Origin: an uncultured Pelagibacteraceae bacterium
GTDB taxonomy: Bacteria; Pseudomonadota; Alphaproteobacteria; Pelagibacterales; Pelagibacteraceae
Length of the DNA: 64,000 nucleotides
Assembly: GCA_902551455.1 (NCBI GenBank)
Contig: CACDDC010000005.1
Span: 1 to 64,000, forward strand
Direction: 5' to 3'
A program made the translations under genes and the position numbers. The notes beneath the pieces were generated by a model that was not told the origin of the DNA, did not search any database, and worked only from the letters and a program-made list of their open reading frames with translations. Below, one piece after another: positions 21,898-32,115 of the stretch; within the stretch, counting starts at the first letter, position 1; every line of letters begins with the position of its first letter.

Positions 21898-22403
21898 AAA
21901 CGATAAAGAGACATTATTTAGAAATCAAATCAATAAAAGATCTTTCTGAATTACCCAAACCTTCAAAAAATCTCAACTTGGAATTAATTAACAAACCAGA
22001 TCTTCAATTAAATAAATTTTTTTATAAACAAATTGGTAAAAAATTTAACTGGATAGATAGACTAACTTGGAGCGATGATAAATGGATAGATTACCTTAAT
22101 GATAAAAACGTAAGTACTTATGTTCTTAAAGAACAAAATAATCTTATAGGATATTATGAACAGATAATTGATGAAGTAAAATTAGATTATGAAATAGCTT
22201 ATTTTGGAATATTTGAAGAATATATAGGTAAAAAATTTGGAGGTTATTTGCTAAGTGAGGCAATTAAAAATGCTTTTAATTTAAATGCTAATAGAATTTG
22301 GGTTCATACGTGCTCTTTAGACCATAAACATGCACTTAAAAATTATTTGTCAAGAGGAATGAAAATTTTCAAATCTGAAAATATAAAAATTAACATAAGT
22401 TAA
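21894..22403 (+). CDS. GNAT family N-acetyltransferase
   Basis: YFGIFEEYIGKKFGGYLLSEAIKNAF acetyl-CoA binding region (GTG start). Confidence 0.8.
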   Translation: MKTIKRHYLEIKSIKDLSELPKPSKNLNLELINKPDLQLNKFFYKQIGKKFNWIDRLTWSDDKWIDYLNDKNVSTYVLKEQNNLIGYYEQIIDEVKLDYEIAYFGIFEEYIGKKFGGYLLSEAIKNAFNLNANRIWVHTCSLDHKHALKNYLSRGMKIFKSENIKINIS

Positions 22404-22957
22404 TTTAGAGGAGGAAGTTGAAAATATTTTTTTTTAATAACATTATTTTTTTCAATATTATAAATATATGTTACAACTAAATTTTGATAAATATCTTCCG
22501 TCTGCCATCCTATTAGATCATAAGAGTTTATATCAAAAAATATGTTAATTTCATTTTCAGATTGTTTTAGTAAAAAATTGTAATATTTTTCATTTACTAC
22601 CTTTCCATCAATTTTTTCCATTTCTTTAATTATATAATCTTTATTCAATAAAATATTTAGAGGAGTTTTATTTAGAGGATATCTAAAATATTGATTAATT
22701 GCTCTATTTTTTATTACTAAAGATTTGCCATTTGAAACAATAATTTTTTTTTTAAAATTATCATATTTACAATAAATTTTTTTTGGATATTCAATTATAC
22801 AATTTCCTATTTCGGTTTTTTCACCGATTGTTTGTTTAAAGTTGAAACTTATGTTTTTAATTTTTTTAAAATTATTTATAATTTCTTTTTTTATTGAAGC
22901 TTGAGCAGCAAATGAAATGTTAAATATTAAAATAAAAAATAAAAAAAAAAATTTCAC
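22400..22957 (-). CDS. lolA: Outer membrane lipoprotein carrier LolA-like protein
   Basis: Signal peptide, FKQTIGEKTEIGNCIIEYPKKIYCKY LolA-like core; next to ftsK as in many proteobacteria. Confidence 0.82.
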   Translation of the reverse strand: MKFFFLFFILIFNISFAAQASIKKEIINNFKKIKNISFNFKQTIGEKTEIGNCIIEYPKKIYCKYDNFKKKIIVSNGKSLVIKNRAINQYFRYPLNKTPLNILLNKDYIIKEMEKIDGKVVNEKYYNFLLKQSENEINIFFDINSYDLIGWQTEDIYQNLVVTYIYNIEKNNVIKKKYFQLPPLN

Positions 22958-25047
22958 TTCAGAACTTCTCTTTTTCCTACATGATTTGCTTTACTTACTT
23001 CTCCATTAGCTTCCATCATATCAATAATTCTTGCCGCTCTGTTATAGCCTATTTGAAGTTTTCTTTGTAAAAATGATGTTGATGCTTTTCCTTCAATCTT
23101 TACAATTTCAAGCGCTTTATGGTATAATTCATCTTTATTTGTTTCTTCGCCTGAATTTGATTTTGTTTCTATTTCATCTGCAAAACTTAAAATTTCATCT
23201 ACATATTCTGGTTCACCTTGTGATCTTAAATAATTATTTATTTTTTCTATTTCTGACTCAGAAACGTACGGTGCATGAATTCTAATCATCTTGTTTGCCG
23301 AAGACATAAATAACATATCACCTTTACCAAGTAACTGCTCTGCACCTTGCTCTCCTAAAATTGTTCTACTATCTATTTTTGATGTTACCTGAAATGAAAT
23401 TCTTGTAGGAAAGTTTGCTTTAATTGTACCTGTAATTACATCTACACTTGGTCTTTGAGTTGCCATTATAATATGAATTCCAGCAGCTCTAGCCATTTGT
23501 GAAAGTTTTTGAATATAGCCCTCTATCTCTTTACCAGCGACAAGCATTAAATCTGACATTTCGTCTACAATAACAACTATGTATGGCATTGAGTGTTTAT
23601 GTTTTGAGTTATATCCATCAATATTTCTAACACCCACTTTTGTCATTAGTCTATATCTATTTTCCATCTCTTTAACTACCCAACCTAATACTGAAGCAGC
23701 TCTTTTTGCTTCAGTTATAACTGGACACAATAAATGAGGTATGCCCTCATAAGTGGATAGTTCTAACATTTTTGGATCGATCAAAATAAATTTACACTTA
23801 TCTGGCGAGTGTTTGTATAATAATGAAAGTATAATCGTATTTATACAAACTGATTTTCCTGACCCTGTTGTTCCGGCAATTAATAAATGTGGCATTGATG
23901 TTAAGTCACTAATTATAGGAACGCCAGAAATATTTTTACCTAGAGCTATAGGGAGTTTAATATCTTTATTTAAGAAATTTTTACTAGAAATAATTTCACT
24001 TAAATAAACATTTTCTCTTGATAAATTTGGTATCTCAATACCAATGGTGTTACTCCCAGGTATTGTAGAAATTCTAGCTGATTCAGAACTTGTGTTTCTA
24101 GCAATATCATCTGATAAATTAATTATTTTAGAAACTTTTACACCTGCAGCTGGCTCAAATTCATTAAGTGTAACAACAGGACCTCTATTAATTTTTTTAA
24201 TTTTACCTTCTACACCAAAATCTAATAAAATTTTTTCTAAAACACCTTCATCAATTTTTTCCTCAGATATACTTACCCTTTCTTTTTTTGTTGGAAACTT
24301 TAAAAAATTAATTGATGGTAAACTAAATTTTTTTTCAATTTTTGTTGAAGTCGAAAGACCACTAGAAAATGGTAAGTCTTCTTGAATTAAAGCTTTATTA
24401 TCATCATAATCAATTTCTTGATTATCCAAACTATCATTATTTGAAATGCTGTTATTATTTTTTTGTTTACTTAAAATTGTAAATATTTTTTTTAAAAAAT
24501 CTATGAAATTACTTATTTTAAAATTTATACTGATTAAAAAAATTATAAAAGAAATTAAAATTAATATGTAGTAAAAAATTTCTTTATTTAATTCTATTAA
24601 ATTAGAGATAATACTATCCTGTAAAAATTTTCCAACAAAACCCCCATTTCCATTAATTGTAAGTGTAAAAGAATTAGAATGATATGTGGAAAAAAAAAGT
24701 GAAATTAGAATAGTATATATAACTGCATAGAATATATTTTCTACAATAATTATAAATTTTTTTGATCTAAAAAGATTTAAACCAGTAAAAAAAATAGTTA
24801 CAGTTACAAATAAAGATGTAATCCCAATTGCTTGATAAAAAATATCTGAAATAAAACTACCCTGAAAACCAAAAATATTTTTTATTTCTGCATCTTTAGA
24901 GAATATAAAATTTGGATCATCCGGTGAATAGCTAAGCAATGATACAATTAAAAAAATTGATACTAAAACCAATAAAATACCAATTAATTCTGCTATTCTT
25001 TTTATAAGAAAATCAAATGTTTTATTAAATATTTCGTTTATATTCAT
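22954..25047 (-). CDS. ftsK: DNA translocase FtsK
   Basis: LLIAGTTGSGKSVCINTIILSLLY, TM N-terminus, gamma domain at C-terminus (ASTSFLQRKLQIGYNRAARIIDMME). Confidence 0.97.
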   Translation of the reverse strand: MNINEIFNKTFDFLIKRIAELIGILLVLVSIFLIVSLLSYSPDDPNFIFSKDAEIKNIFGFQGSFISDIFYQAIGITSLFVTVTIFFTGLNLFRSKKFIIIVENIFYAVIYTILISLFFSTYHSNSFTLTINGNGGFVGKFLQDSIISNLIELNKEIFYYILILISFIIFLISINFKISNFIDFLKKIFTILSKQKNNNSISNNDSLDNQEIDYDDNKALIQEDLPFSSGLSTSTKIEKKFSLPSINFLKFPTKKERVSISEEKIDEGVLEKILLDFGVEGKIKKINRGPVVTLNEFEPAAGVKVSKIINLSDDIARNTSSESARISTIPGSNTIGIEIPNLSRENVYLSEIISSKNFLNKDIKLPIALGKNISGVPIISDLTSMPHLLIAGTTGSGKSVCINTIILSLLYKHSPDKCKFILIDPKMLELSTYEGIPHLLCPVITEAKRAASVLGWVVKEMENRYRLMTKVGVRNIDGYNSKHKHSMPYIVVIVDEMSDLMLVAGKEIEGYIQKLSQMARAAGIHIIMATQRPSVDVITGTIKANFPTRISFQVTSKIDSRTILGEQGAEQLLGKGDMLFMSSANKMIRIHAPYVSESEIEKINNYLRSQGEPEYVDEILSFADEIETKSNSGEETNKDELYHKALEIVKIEGKASTSFLQRKLQIGYNRAARIIDMMEANGEVSKANHVGKREVLK

Positions 25048-25226
25048 TTTATTATGAATCTAATTTGTAACTTTGTATCATTTAATATTTATTGTTAAAA
25101 TTAAAATTTAATTATGAAAATATGTTTAATTGGTGATGGTTTAACTAATTTGGCTTTGGCTAAAAGCCTAACCGAAAAAAATATTAATGTAATTCTATAC
25201 TATTCAAATAAAAGTAATTTAAAGAG

Positions 25227-25281
25227 TCACAGAACATTAGGAATTTCTAGTTATAATTACAATTTTATTCAGAAAAAAATA
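25227..25281 (+). repeat. 55-bp direct repeat, copy 1 (in-frame copy)
   Basis: TCACAGAACATTAGGAATTTCTAGTTATAATTACAATTTTATTCAGAAAAAAATA. Confidence 0.95.
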
Positions 25282-25462
25282 CTTAAAATTGATAAATTAA
25301 TCTGGCCAATTAACAAGATTAAAATTTATAACGAAAAAAATCATAGAAAAGAACTGTTAGATTTTGGCCAAGATAATAAACAATTGTTTTATATTATACA
25401 AAATTATAAATTATATCGAAAACTTGAAACAAGTCTTAAATATAAAAAAAATTTTAAAAAAA

Positions 25463-25517
25463 TCACAGAACATTAGGAATTTCTAGTTATAATTACAATT
25501 TTATTCTGAAAAAAATA
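25463..25517 (+). repeat. 55-bp direct repeat, copy 2 (out-of-frame copy)
   Basis: Matches copy 1 at 54/55 positions (A to T in ...TTATTC[A/T]GAAA...), offset 236 bp. Confidence 0.95.
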
Positions 25518-26166
25518 ATATAATTGAAGAAAATTTTTTTTATAACAAAATATCTAAAGATTATAAGAGCGTAGCAAAAACAGGAATTATTAATCATCAA
25601 AAATGTATAAATCATGAAGCTATACAAATCTTTACTAATTGTGGACCTTTGGCTTTTCTTCCAATCTCAAATAAAGAAACATCAATTGTTTATTCAATAT
25701 ATGATTATAAAAATATTAGTGAAAAAAAAATTAAATCCTTAATTTTAAAATATAATAAAAAATATAAAATTAAATCTTTTTCTAAATTTGAGGAATTTAA
25801 ATTAAAGTTAACTTTAAATAGAAATTATTTTTATAAAAATATATTAAATTTTGGAGACAATCTTCATTCAATACATCCATTAGCAGGACAAGGATTTAAT
25901 ATGACATTGAGAGATATTAAAATACTTTTAGAAATAGTTGATAATAAAATAAAATTAGGTTTACCTTTAGATCATTCATTACTTCAAGATTTTGAAAAAA
26001 AAACCAAACATCTCAATTACATTTTTTCAAATGGAATTGACTTTATTCATGAATTTTTTAAATATGACACTGAAAAAAATTTATCCACAAAAATTTTAAA
26101 CAACTTTTTAAATAATAATTTTTTTAAGAATTATGCTACTAAGTTTGCTGATAAAGGTTTTTATTT

Positions 26167-26793
26167 TTACTGAATTGTAGTATTGCTAAAATTATCTAAA
26201 ACATATGTTTTCAAAATATTCTGTAATTTTTCTTTTCTATCAGTAATATTTTTTGATTCTAATAATATTTGTTTTTCCTCAGAAGAAAAAGGTGCTGCCA
26301 TTGATAGTTCATTTATTGTTCGTTCCAAACTTTCTTTCTCAAGTTCTTTCCAATCAATTAAGTAGCCCATTTTATCTAATAAATACTTAAAATTTTTAAA
26401 AATAATTTTAAGATCTGAGAAATTAATTGATTTTTTTTCCTCAGTTAAGTCTTTTGAATAATCATTAAAATTTATATTAAATTCTCTATATAGTTTTGCT
26501 GTTACTAGTTCTTTTTCAATTTTAAACCTACTAATTCCTTTTATAACAATTAAATATCTTCCATCTTCAGTTTCTTGAAAACTTGAAATCTTACCGGCAC
26601 AGCCAATGTTATATAAAGAATGAATTTCATCTTTATTTTTTGGCTGTATCATCCCAATTATTCTATTTCCTTTCATTACATCATTTACCATTTCTATGTA
26701 TCTTGGTTCAAAAATATTTAAAGGTACACTTGTATTAGGAAAAATTATGAAATTATTAAGAGGAAAAACTGGAATTTTATTTGGTAAATTCAT
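26167..26793 (-). CDS. LON substrate-binding domain protein
   Basis: KIPVFPLNNFIIFPNTSVPLNIFEPRYIEMV. Confidence 0.92.
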   Translation of the reverse strand: MNLPNKIPVFPLNNFIIFPNTSVPLNIFEPRYIEMVNDVMKGNRIIGMIQPKNKDEIHSLYNIGCAGKISSFQETEDGRYLIVIKGISRFKIEKELVTAKLYREFNINFNDYSKDLTEEKKSINFSDLKIIFKNFKYLLDKMGYLIDWKELEKESLERTINELSMAAPFSSEEKQILLESKNITDRKEKLQNILKTYVLDNFSNTTIQ

Positions 26794-26928
26794 ATTTTTT
26801 TTATTTATTATTATAATTAAAATATTCTAAATCTTCTTTAAATATTTTTTCGAATCTTCTCATTCCTAATGCTCTTTGCCTATTGCTTAATTTTCAAAAA
26901 GCTAATACTTTCAATAATAATAGAACAA

Positions 26929-27003
26929 GCGGGCATAGCTCAGTGGTAGAGCGTCTCGTTGCCAACGAGAAGGTCGTGGGTTCAAGTCCCATTGCCCGCT
27001 CCA
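26929..27003 (+). tRNA. tRNA-Gly (anticodon GCC)
   Basis: Cloverleaf: GCGGGCA/TGCCCGC acceptor, TCTCG-TTGCCAA-CGAGA anticodon arm, GGTTCAAGTCC T-arm, encoded CCA. Confidence 0.98.
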
Positions 27004-27012
27004 ATATAATTT

Positions 27013-27795
27013 ATGGATTATCTTGAACCTCACATAATTGAAAAACAGGATATTAAAGATCCTTTGATAACAATAATAACAGCGACAACTGGCGCCAAAA
27101 CCTTAAAAAAAACTATTGAGAGTGTTCAAAATCAAACATATCAAAATATTCAACATTTAATAGTAGTAGACGGTGAAGGTGAAAGAGAAGAAAACTCTTA
27201 TAAAATAATTAATGAATTTAATAAAGAAAAAATTTCAATTTTAGTATTACCTTATCCCACAGGACTTGAAGGTTACTTCTGTCATAGAATTTACGGTTTA
27301 GGTGCTTTCGTAGCAAAAGGAGAATTTATTTGTTACCTTAATGATAATGATTTTTTCGATGCAGATCACATAGAATCTAATATTAAAAATATTATAAATA
27401 AAGATCTAGATTGGTCTTATTCACTTAGAAAAATTGTTGATAAAAATGGTAATTTACTTTGCAATGATGATTGTGAAAGTTTAGGTAGATGGTGTTCTTA
27501 TGTTCATCCAGAAGATTACTTAATAGATGTAAATTGTTATATGTTAAAAAAAAAATTGGCTATCCATATAGCACCAATTTGGTATAGAAAATTTGGGAAA
27601 GGACATCCAGATGCTGATAGAACAATATGTAAATTTCTTATGGAAAAATATAAAAAATTTGAAACTACATTTAAATATAGTGTTAATTATAGAGTTGGCA
27701 GTGGTGAGCATTCTGTGAAAATAGATTTTTTTGAAAAGGGAAATGAATTAATGAAATTAAAATATTCAGAAAAATTACCCTGGAAAATAAAATGA
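27013..27795 (+). CDS. Family 2 glycosyltransferase
   Basis: PLITIITATTGAKTLKKTIESVQNQTYQNIQHLIVVDG, YLNDNDFFDADH. Confidence 0.88.
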   Translation: MDYLEPHIIEKQDIKDPLITIITATTGAKTLKKTIESVQNQTYQNIQHLIVVDGEGEREENSYKIINEFNKEKISILVLPYPTGLEGYFCHRIYGLGAFVAKGEFICYLNDNDFFDADHIESNIKNIINKDLDWSYSLRKIVDKNGNLLCNDDCESLGRWCSYVHPEDYLIDVNCYMLKKKLAIHIAPIWYRKFGKGHPDADRTICKFLMEKYKKFETTFKYSVNYRVGSGEHSVKIDFFEKGNELMKLKYSEKLPWKIK

Positions 27796-28604
27796 TTATA
27801 GATGCTTTTTCGTATTTTAATGAGGAAGAATTACTTGAATTAAGACTAAATTATTTGGGTGGTTTAGTTGATAAATTTTTAATAGTTGAAGCAAACATCA
27901 CGCATCAAGGAAAAAAAAAGGGTTGGAATTTGGAAAAATTACTTAAGGATAAATTTTCAAAATTTAATGAAAAAATAATTTATTATAAAAAAGAAATTAA
28001 TTTAGCCGAGGTAGATAAAGAAATAGGTTGGGGAGGAGAAAGAAACGGTATGTTGTCTTGGAAAATTGAAAATTTTCAAAGAAATTCTATAACTGATAAA
28101 ACAAATGAATTTGATGAAAATTCTATAATATTAATAAGTGACTTAGATGAAATACCTTCAAGAGAATCGATAAAATTTATTAAAGGGTGTGATTTTCAAT
28201 TTATTCAACCTTTAGTTTTTGATCAGAAATTATTTAGGTTAAATTGTAATTATTTAATAAAGGAAAAATGGCTAGGAACAGTTGCAGTTTTAAATAAAGT
28301 ATTTAAAAAATATTCTCCTCAATTTTTTAGAACAAATATAAAAGGATTTTCTATGATTGCAAACTCTGGATGGCATTTTTCATCATTTGGTGGGGTAGAT
28401 AGAGTTATTAAAAAATTTGACGCTTTTGCTCATACTGAATTTAATACGGAACAATTTAAAGACAAGAATCACATTAAAAATTGTATCAATTCAGGTGAAG
28501 ATATATTTAAAAGAAATTCTAAAATACAGAAAGTAGACAAAGATATTTTCCCAAAAGAATTACTTGATTTATTAAATAAAGATTCTAAGTTTTATTTTAA
28601 TTAA
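27792..28604 (+). CDS. Family 17 glycosyltransferase-like protein
   Basis: MIIDAFSYFNEEELLELRLNYLGGLVDKFLIVEANITHQGK and ILISDLDEIPS motifs typical of GT17. Confidence 0.85.
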   Translation: MIIDAFSYFNEEELLELRLNYLGGLVDKFLIVEANITHQGKKKGWNLEKLLKDKFSKFNEKIIYYKKEINLAEVDKEIGWGGERNGMLSWKIENFQRNSITDKTNEFDENSIILISDLDEIPSRESIKFIKGCDFQFIQPLVFDQKLFRLNCNYLIKEKWLGTVAVLNKVFKKYSPQFFRTNIKGFSMIANSGWHFSSFGGVDRVIKKFDAFAHTEFNTEQFKDKNHIKNCINSGEDIFKRNSKIQKVDKDIFPKELLDLLNKDSKFYFN

Positions 28605-28609
28605 AATCT

Positions 28610-28948
28610 ATGACTGAACTTAAAGATAAAAAATGCATACCATGTGAAGGTGGAATACCAGGATTTAATATTTCTGAAATACATAAATATTTAAAAATGG
28701 TTGATGGTTGGGAAGTTAAAGCTGATAGTGATAATGTATATTATTTAATTAAAGATTTTAAATTTAAAAATTTTATAGAAAGTCAAAATTTTATTAATAA
28801 AGTTGGTGAAATTGCCGAGAAAGAAGGTCATCATCCAGATATCTGGTTTGGATGGGGTTATGCAAAGATAAAAATTTTTACTCATGCAATCAAAGGCCTA
28901 CATGAAAGTGACTTTGTGTTGGCAGCAAAAGTTGATGCAATAACTTAA
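28610..28948 (+). CDS. Pterin-4a-carbinolamine dehydratase
   Basis: FINKVGEIAEKEGHHPDIWFGWGYAKIKIFTHAIKGLHESDF. Confidence 0.92.
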   Translation: MTELKDKKCIPCEGGIPGFNISEIHKYLKMVDGWEVKADSDNVYYLIKDFKFKNFIESQNFINKVGEIAEKEGHHPDIWFGWGYAKIKIFTHAIKGLHESDFVLAAKVDAIT

Positions 28949-30507
28949 TGTTTAAAGTGTCTTGTTTTGGAAAATATTAAAATTGTACCAGTATCATTTG
29001 CAAACTTAATAATTTCTTTATCTCTAATTGATCCCGAAGGTTGAATAATTGCTTTTACTCCTGATTGTACTAGAGTCTCAACACCATCTACAAATGGAAA
29101 AAAAGCATCAGAAGCTGCAACAATTTCATCTTCATAATTTATTTTTTGAAATTTTCTCATCTTATCTATAGCAATTTTACAACTATCCAATCTACTTGGC
29201 TGTCCAGATCCTATCCCAATAATTGAATTATCTTTTGCTAAAACAATCGCATTTGATTTTGCAAATCGACAAACATTAAATGCAAATATTAAATTATTAA
29301 ACAATTTTTTTGTTGGCTGCTTTTTAGAAACTACTTTAAAATTACTTTTTGTAAATTTTTTTATATCTGCTTCTTGTAGCAATATTGAGTTAAAAATTTG
29401 ACTAGTATTTATTTCATTATTAAAGTTCATATGTTTTGAATCTATAATTCTAAGATTTTTTTTTTTTTTTAATATTCTAATTGCATCTTTTTCAAAACCT
29501 TTTGAAATTATAACTTCAATAAATATTTTATTTAATTCTAAAGCAATTTTTTTGTTAATTTTAAAGTTAAAAGAAATTATCCCCCCATAAGCACTAACTG
29601 GATCACATGAAATTGCATTTTTTAAACTTAAAAGCTTATTTTTATCAATAGATACACCACATGGGTTTGAATGTTTTATAATAACTGTACCTAAATTATT
29701 TGGTAAAGATTTAGAAATTAAAATAGCTGAATAAATATCATTTAAGTTATTATAACTTAATTTTTTACCTCCAATTTGATTAATATTTTCTTCATTTTTT
29801 GAAGAATATATTGCTCCTTTTTGATGTGGATTTTCTCCATATCTCAAATTTTCAATTAAATTTCCATGAAATATTTTTTTTTTGGTAAAATAATTATTTG
29901 AATTTCTACAAAAATAATTTGAAACTGAAGAGTCATAACACCCTGTTTCTAGGAAGGCTTCTAAAGATAATTGTTTTCTAAAATTTTCAGATGTTTTACC
30001 ATTATTCTTTTTTAATTCATGAATTAATTTATTATATTGATTCGGATTTGAAATAACTGTCACAAATTTATAATTTTTTGCAGCTGCGCGCGCCATAGCA
30101 GGACCACCTATATCAATATTTTCTATAATTTTTGTATGATTTTTTGTTTTCTTTAAAGTTTCTTCGAATGGATAAAAATTTACTACGACTAAATCAATTT
30201 CTTTATACTTATTTTTTTTGAGTTGTTTGCTGTGTAATTTGTTATTTCTTTTACTTAAAATACCCGCATGAATTTTTGGATGAAGTGTTTTAACTCTTCC
30301 CTCTAAAATTTCTGATGAACCAGTAAAATTAGAAATTTCCTGGCATTTAAATCCTAATTTCCTTATTTTTTTATAGGTACCTCCTGAGCTGATTAAATTT
30401 ACTTTTAGTCCATTAAGTAATTTTAAAAGTTGTTTTAAATTTTTTTTATCATAAACCGAAATAAGAGCTGTATTAATTTTCATATCTATATTTTTGATAT
30501 TTCCCAA
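28945..30507 (-). CDS. purH: Bifunctional AICAR formyltransferase / IMP cyclohydrolase
   Basis: ALISVYDKKNLKQLLK, GRVKTLHPKIHAGIL, ENLRYGENPHQKGAIY. Confidence 0.98.
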   Translation of the reverse strand: MGNIKNIDMKINTALISVYDKKNLKQLLKLLNGLKVNLISSGGTYKKIRKLGFKCQEISNFTGSSEILEGRVKTLHPKIHAGILSKRNNKLHSKQLKKNKYKEIDLVVVNFYPFEETLKKTKNHTKIIENIDIGGPAMARAAAKNYKFVTVISNPNQYNKLIHELKKNNGKTSENFRKQLSLEAFLETGCYDSSVSNYFCRNSNNYFTKKKIFHGNLIENLRYGENPHQKGAIYSSKNEENINQIGGKKLSYNNLNDIYSAILISKSLPNNLGTVIIKHSNPCGVSIDKNKLLSLKNAISCDPVSAYGGIISFNFKINKKIALELNKIFIEVIISKGFEKDAIRILKKKKNLRIIDSKHMNFNNEINTSQIFNSILLQEADIKKFTKSNFKVVSKKQPTKKLFNNLIFAFNVCRFAKSNAIVLAKDNSIIGIGSGQPSRLDSCKIAIDKMRKFQKINYEDEIVAASDAFFPFVDGVETLVQSGVKAIIQPSGSIRDKEIIKFANDTGTILIFSKTRHFKH

Positions 30508-32114
30508 TTAATAGTTTGATTTTCATTTCTTGTGATTCCTGAGATATAAATATTCTGATTTTCGATATACGAATTTTTTTTACCAAAGAATAAACCTGTC
30601 TCAATATCAATAATACTGTCTTTACAAAAAAATCTCCAACCTGAGTTTTCCAATTCAATTAATACAGAGTCTCCATCCTGTGTTTTTGTTACCTTAGCCT
30701 CTGGGTCTAAATGAAATCTTATTTCAAAATTACTAGGTTTGAAATTTGTTTTTTTTATTAATTTATCTTTACCAATTAATTTATAATTATCTGCAAAAAA
30801 TTCGACTTGGCGTTCATGAACAACACCAAATCTTTTTTGGTAGCCATCATGAGCAGCTCTTAAAATCCAATGATTTTTCTCATTTAATATTTTTTTATTT
30901 AAAATTTTAAATCCTCTATAAATTACATTATTTCCGTTTGTATCTTTTTTAAAACTACAAACCGAAGTATTATCTAAAATCAATGTAGAATGAGTAACTG
31001 AAGATTTTGAAATTTTATTTAATTGATGACTTAAGTCTTGAAAATAGCCACAATTAGAAATTAATTTTTTTCCTGAATAAAATATTTCAAAAGACAAAAT
31101 ACCAGACTGATAATTTTTTGAAAACTTTCTTTCAGGAGGAATACCAATATCCATTGCAAGAGATAAATTTTTGTTCTTTAGAATTGTATAGCCTCCAATT
31201 TCGTTACTGGAATTTTTAAATTTATATCCACGAGATTTCAAATAATTATCCAACTCATAATATTTTTCTTCATTATTGCCATTAAATAAAAAGCTAGTCC
31301 CTGTTGATTGCCAAAAAAAATTGTATGCTTGTCCAAAATGAAATATTACTTCATCAAGGTAATCAGGTAATTCACTTTGAGCTTCTATTAAAAATTCTCT
31401 TATCAATATAAAATACTTTAAATAAAATATGAGCTGTCTAATGCTTCTAGATTTTGGAAAATATTCACCATCAAAAGAGTATTTGATAATTTTTTTTAAA
31501 AGAGTTAATCCATAGTTTAAAAATTTAGTATCATTATATGAAAGGCCAGTTAAAATTATTGCTGTACATCCAATCATTTTATCATCTATAGAATCTGATC
31601 TATTTATCTCATTGATTAAATGATTTATTTGTTTTTTAATAACAAAGTTAAATTTTAATCTATATTCTTTATTACCTCCTTCATAAGTTAACCTTGAATT
31701 TGAAATCCAAGAAATCACTCTTTTTGATAGAATATCTATTTCCCAATTTTTAAGATTATAATTTTCATTATTTTCTATCCAATTTAAAATTATTGATTGA
31801 ATAATTTTATTTGAGGACTTTAAATCAACAGTGAACAACCAGAAAAAACTATGTAATTTTATATAATCCTTTTTTTTTAAATTTTCATTTTTCCAAATCG
31901 AATTTAAATAATAATTCTCAATCTTCTCTTTTCTTTTATTATAATTCAATATACAGGCTAACAAACTTTGACTTGGTTTATACTCAAGAATATTAGTATC
32001 TGTTTTAGAAATTTTTTTATTATAAAAAGATGAATTTAAATAAATTTTCCTAATTTGACTAAAAACATAGTTTAAAAATTCATTAATAAAATTAAAAGAA
32101 TTTTTTAATACCAT
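30486..32114 (-). CDS. Heparinase II/III-like protein
   Basis: Alpha-helical N-terminus and heparinase II/III-like C-terminus (SSVTHSTLILDNTSVC..., AAHDGYQKRFGVVHERQVEFFADNYKLIGKD). Confidence 0.82.
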   Translation of the reverse strand: MVLKNSFNFINEFLNYVFSQIRKIYLNSSFYNKKISKTDTNILEYKPSQSLLACILNYNKRKEKIENYYLNSIWKNENLKKKDYIKLHSFFWLFTVDLKSSNKIIQSIILNWIENNENYNLKNWEIDILSKRVISWISNSRLTYEGGNKEYRLKFNFVIKKQINHLINEINRSDSIDDKMIGCTAIILTGLSYNDTKFLNYGLTLLKKIIKYSFDGEYFPKSRSIRQLIFYLKYFILIREFLIEAQSELPDYLDEVIFHFGQAYNFFWQSTGTSFLFNGNNEEKYYELDNYLKSRGYKFKNSSNEIGGYTILKNKNLSLAMDIGIPPERKFSKNYQSGILSFEIFYSGKKLISNCGYFQDLSHQLNKISKSSVTHSTLILDNTSVCSFKKDTNGNNVIYRGFKILNKKILNEKNHWILRAAHDGYQKRFGVVHERQVEFFADNYKLIGKDKLIKKTNFKPSNFEIRFHLDPEAKVTKTQDGDSVLIELENSGWRFFCKDSIIDIETGLFFGKKNSYIENQNIYISGITRNENQTINWEISKI

Positions 32115-32115
32115 T

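Larger units (their letters stand above)
25114..26173 (+). pseudogene. UbiH/UbiF-like FAD monooxygenase, split into two out-of-frame pieces (25114-25476 and about 25502-26173)
   Basis: N-terminal GDGLTNLALAKSL and C-terminal GPLAFLPISNKE...DNLHSIHPLAGQGFNMTLRDI motifs lie in different frames, separated by a 55-bp duplicated segment. Confidence 0.75.

Noticed and set aside
25227-25517. Direct repeats as CRISPR or mobile-element ends
   Set aside because: Only two copies, long coding-derived repeat, no transposase, terminal inverted repeats or cas genes; better explained as intragenic duplication.
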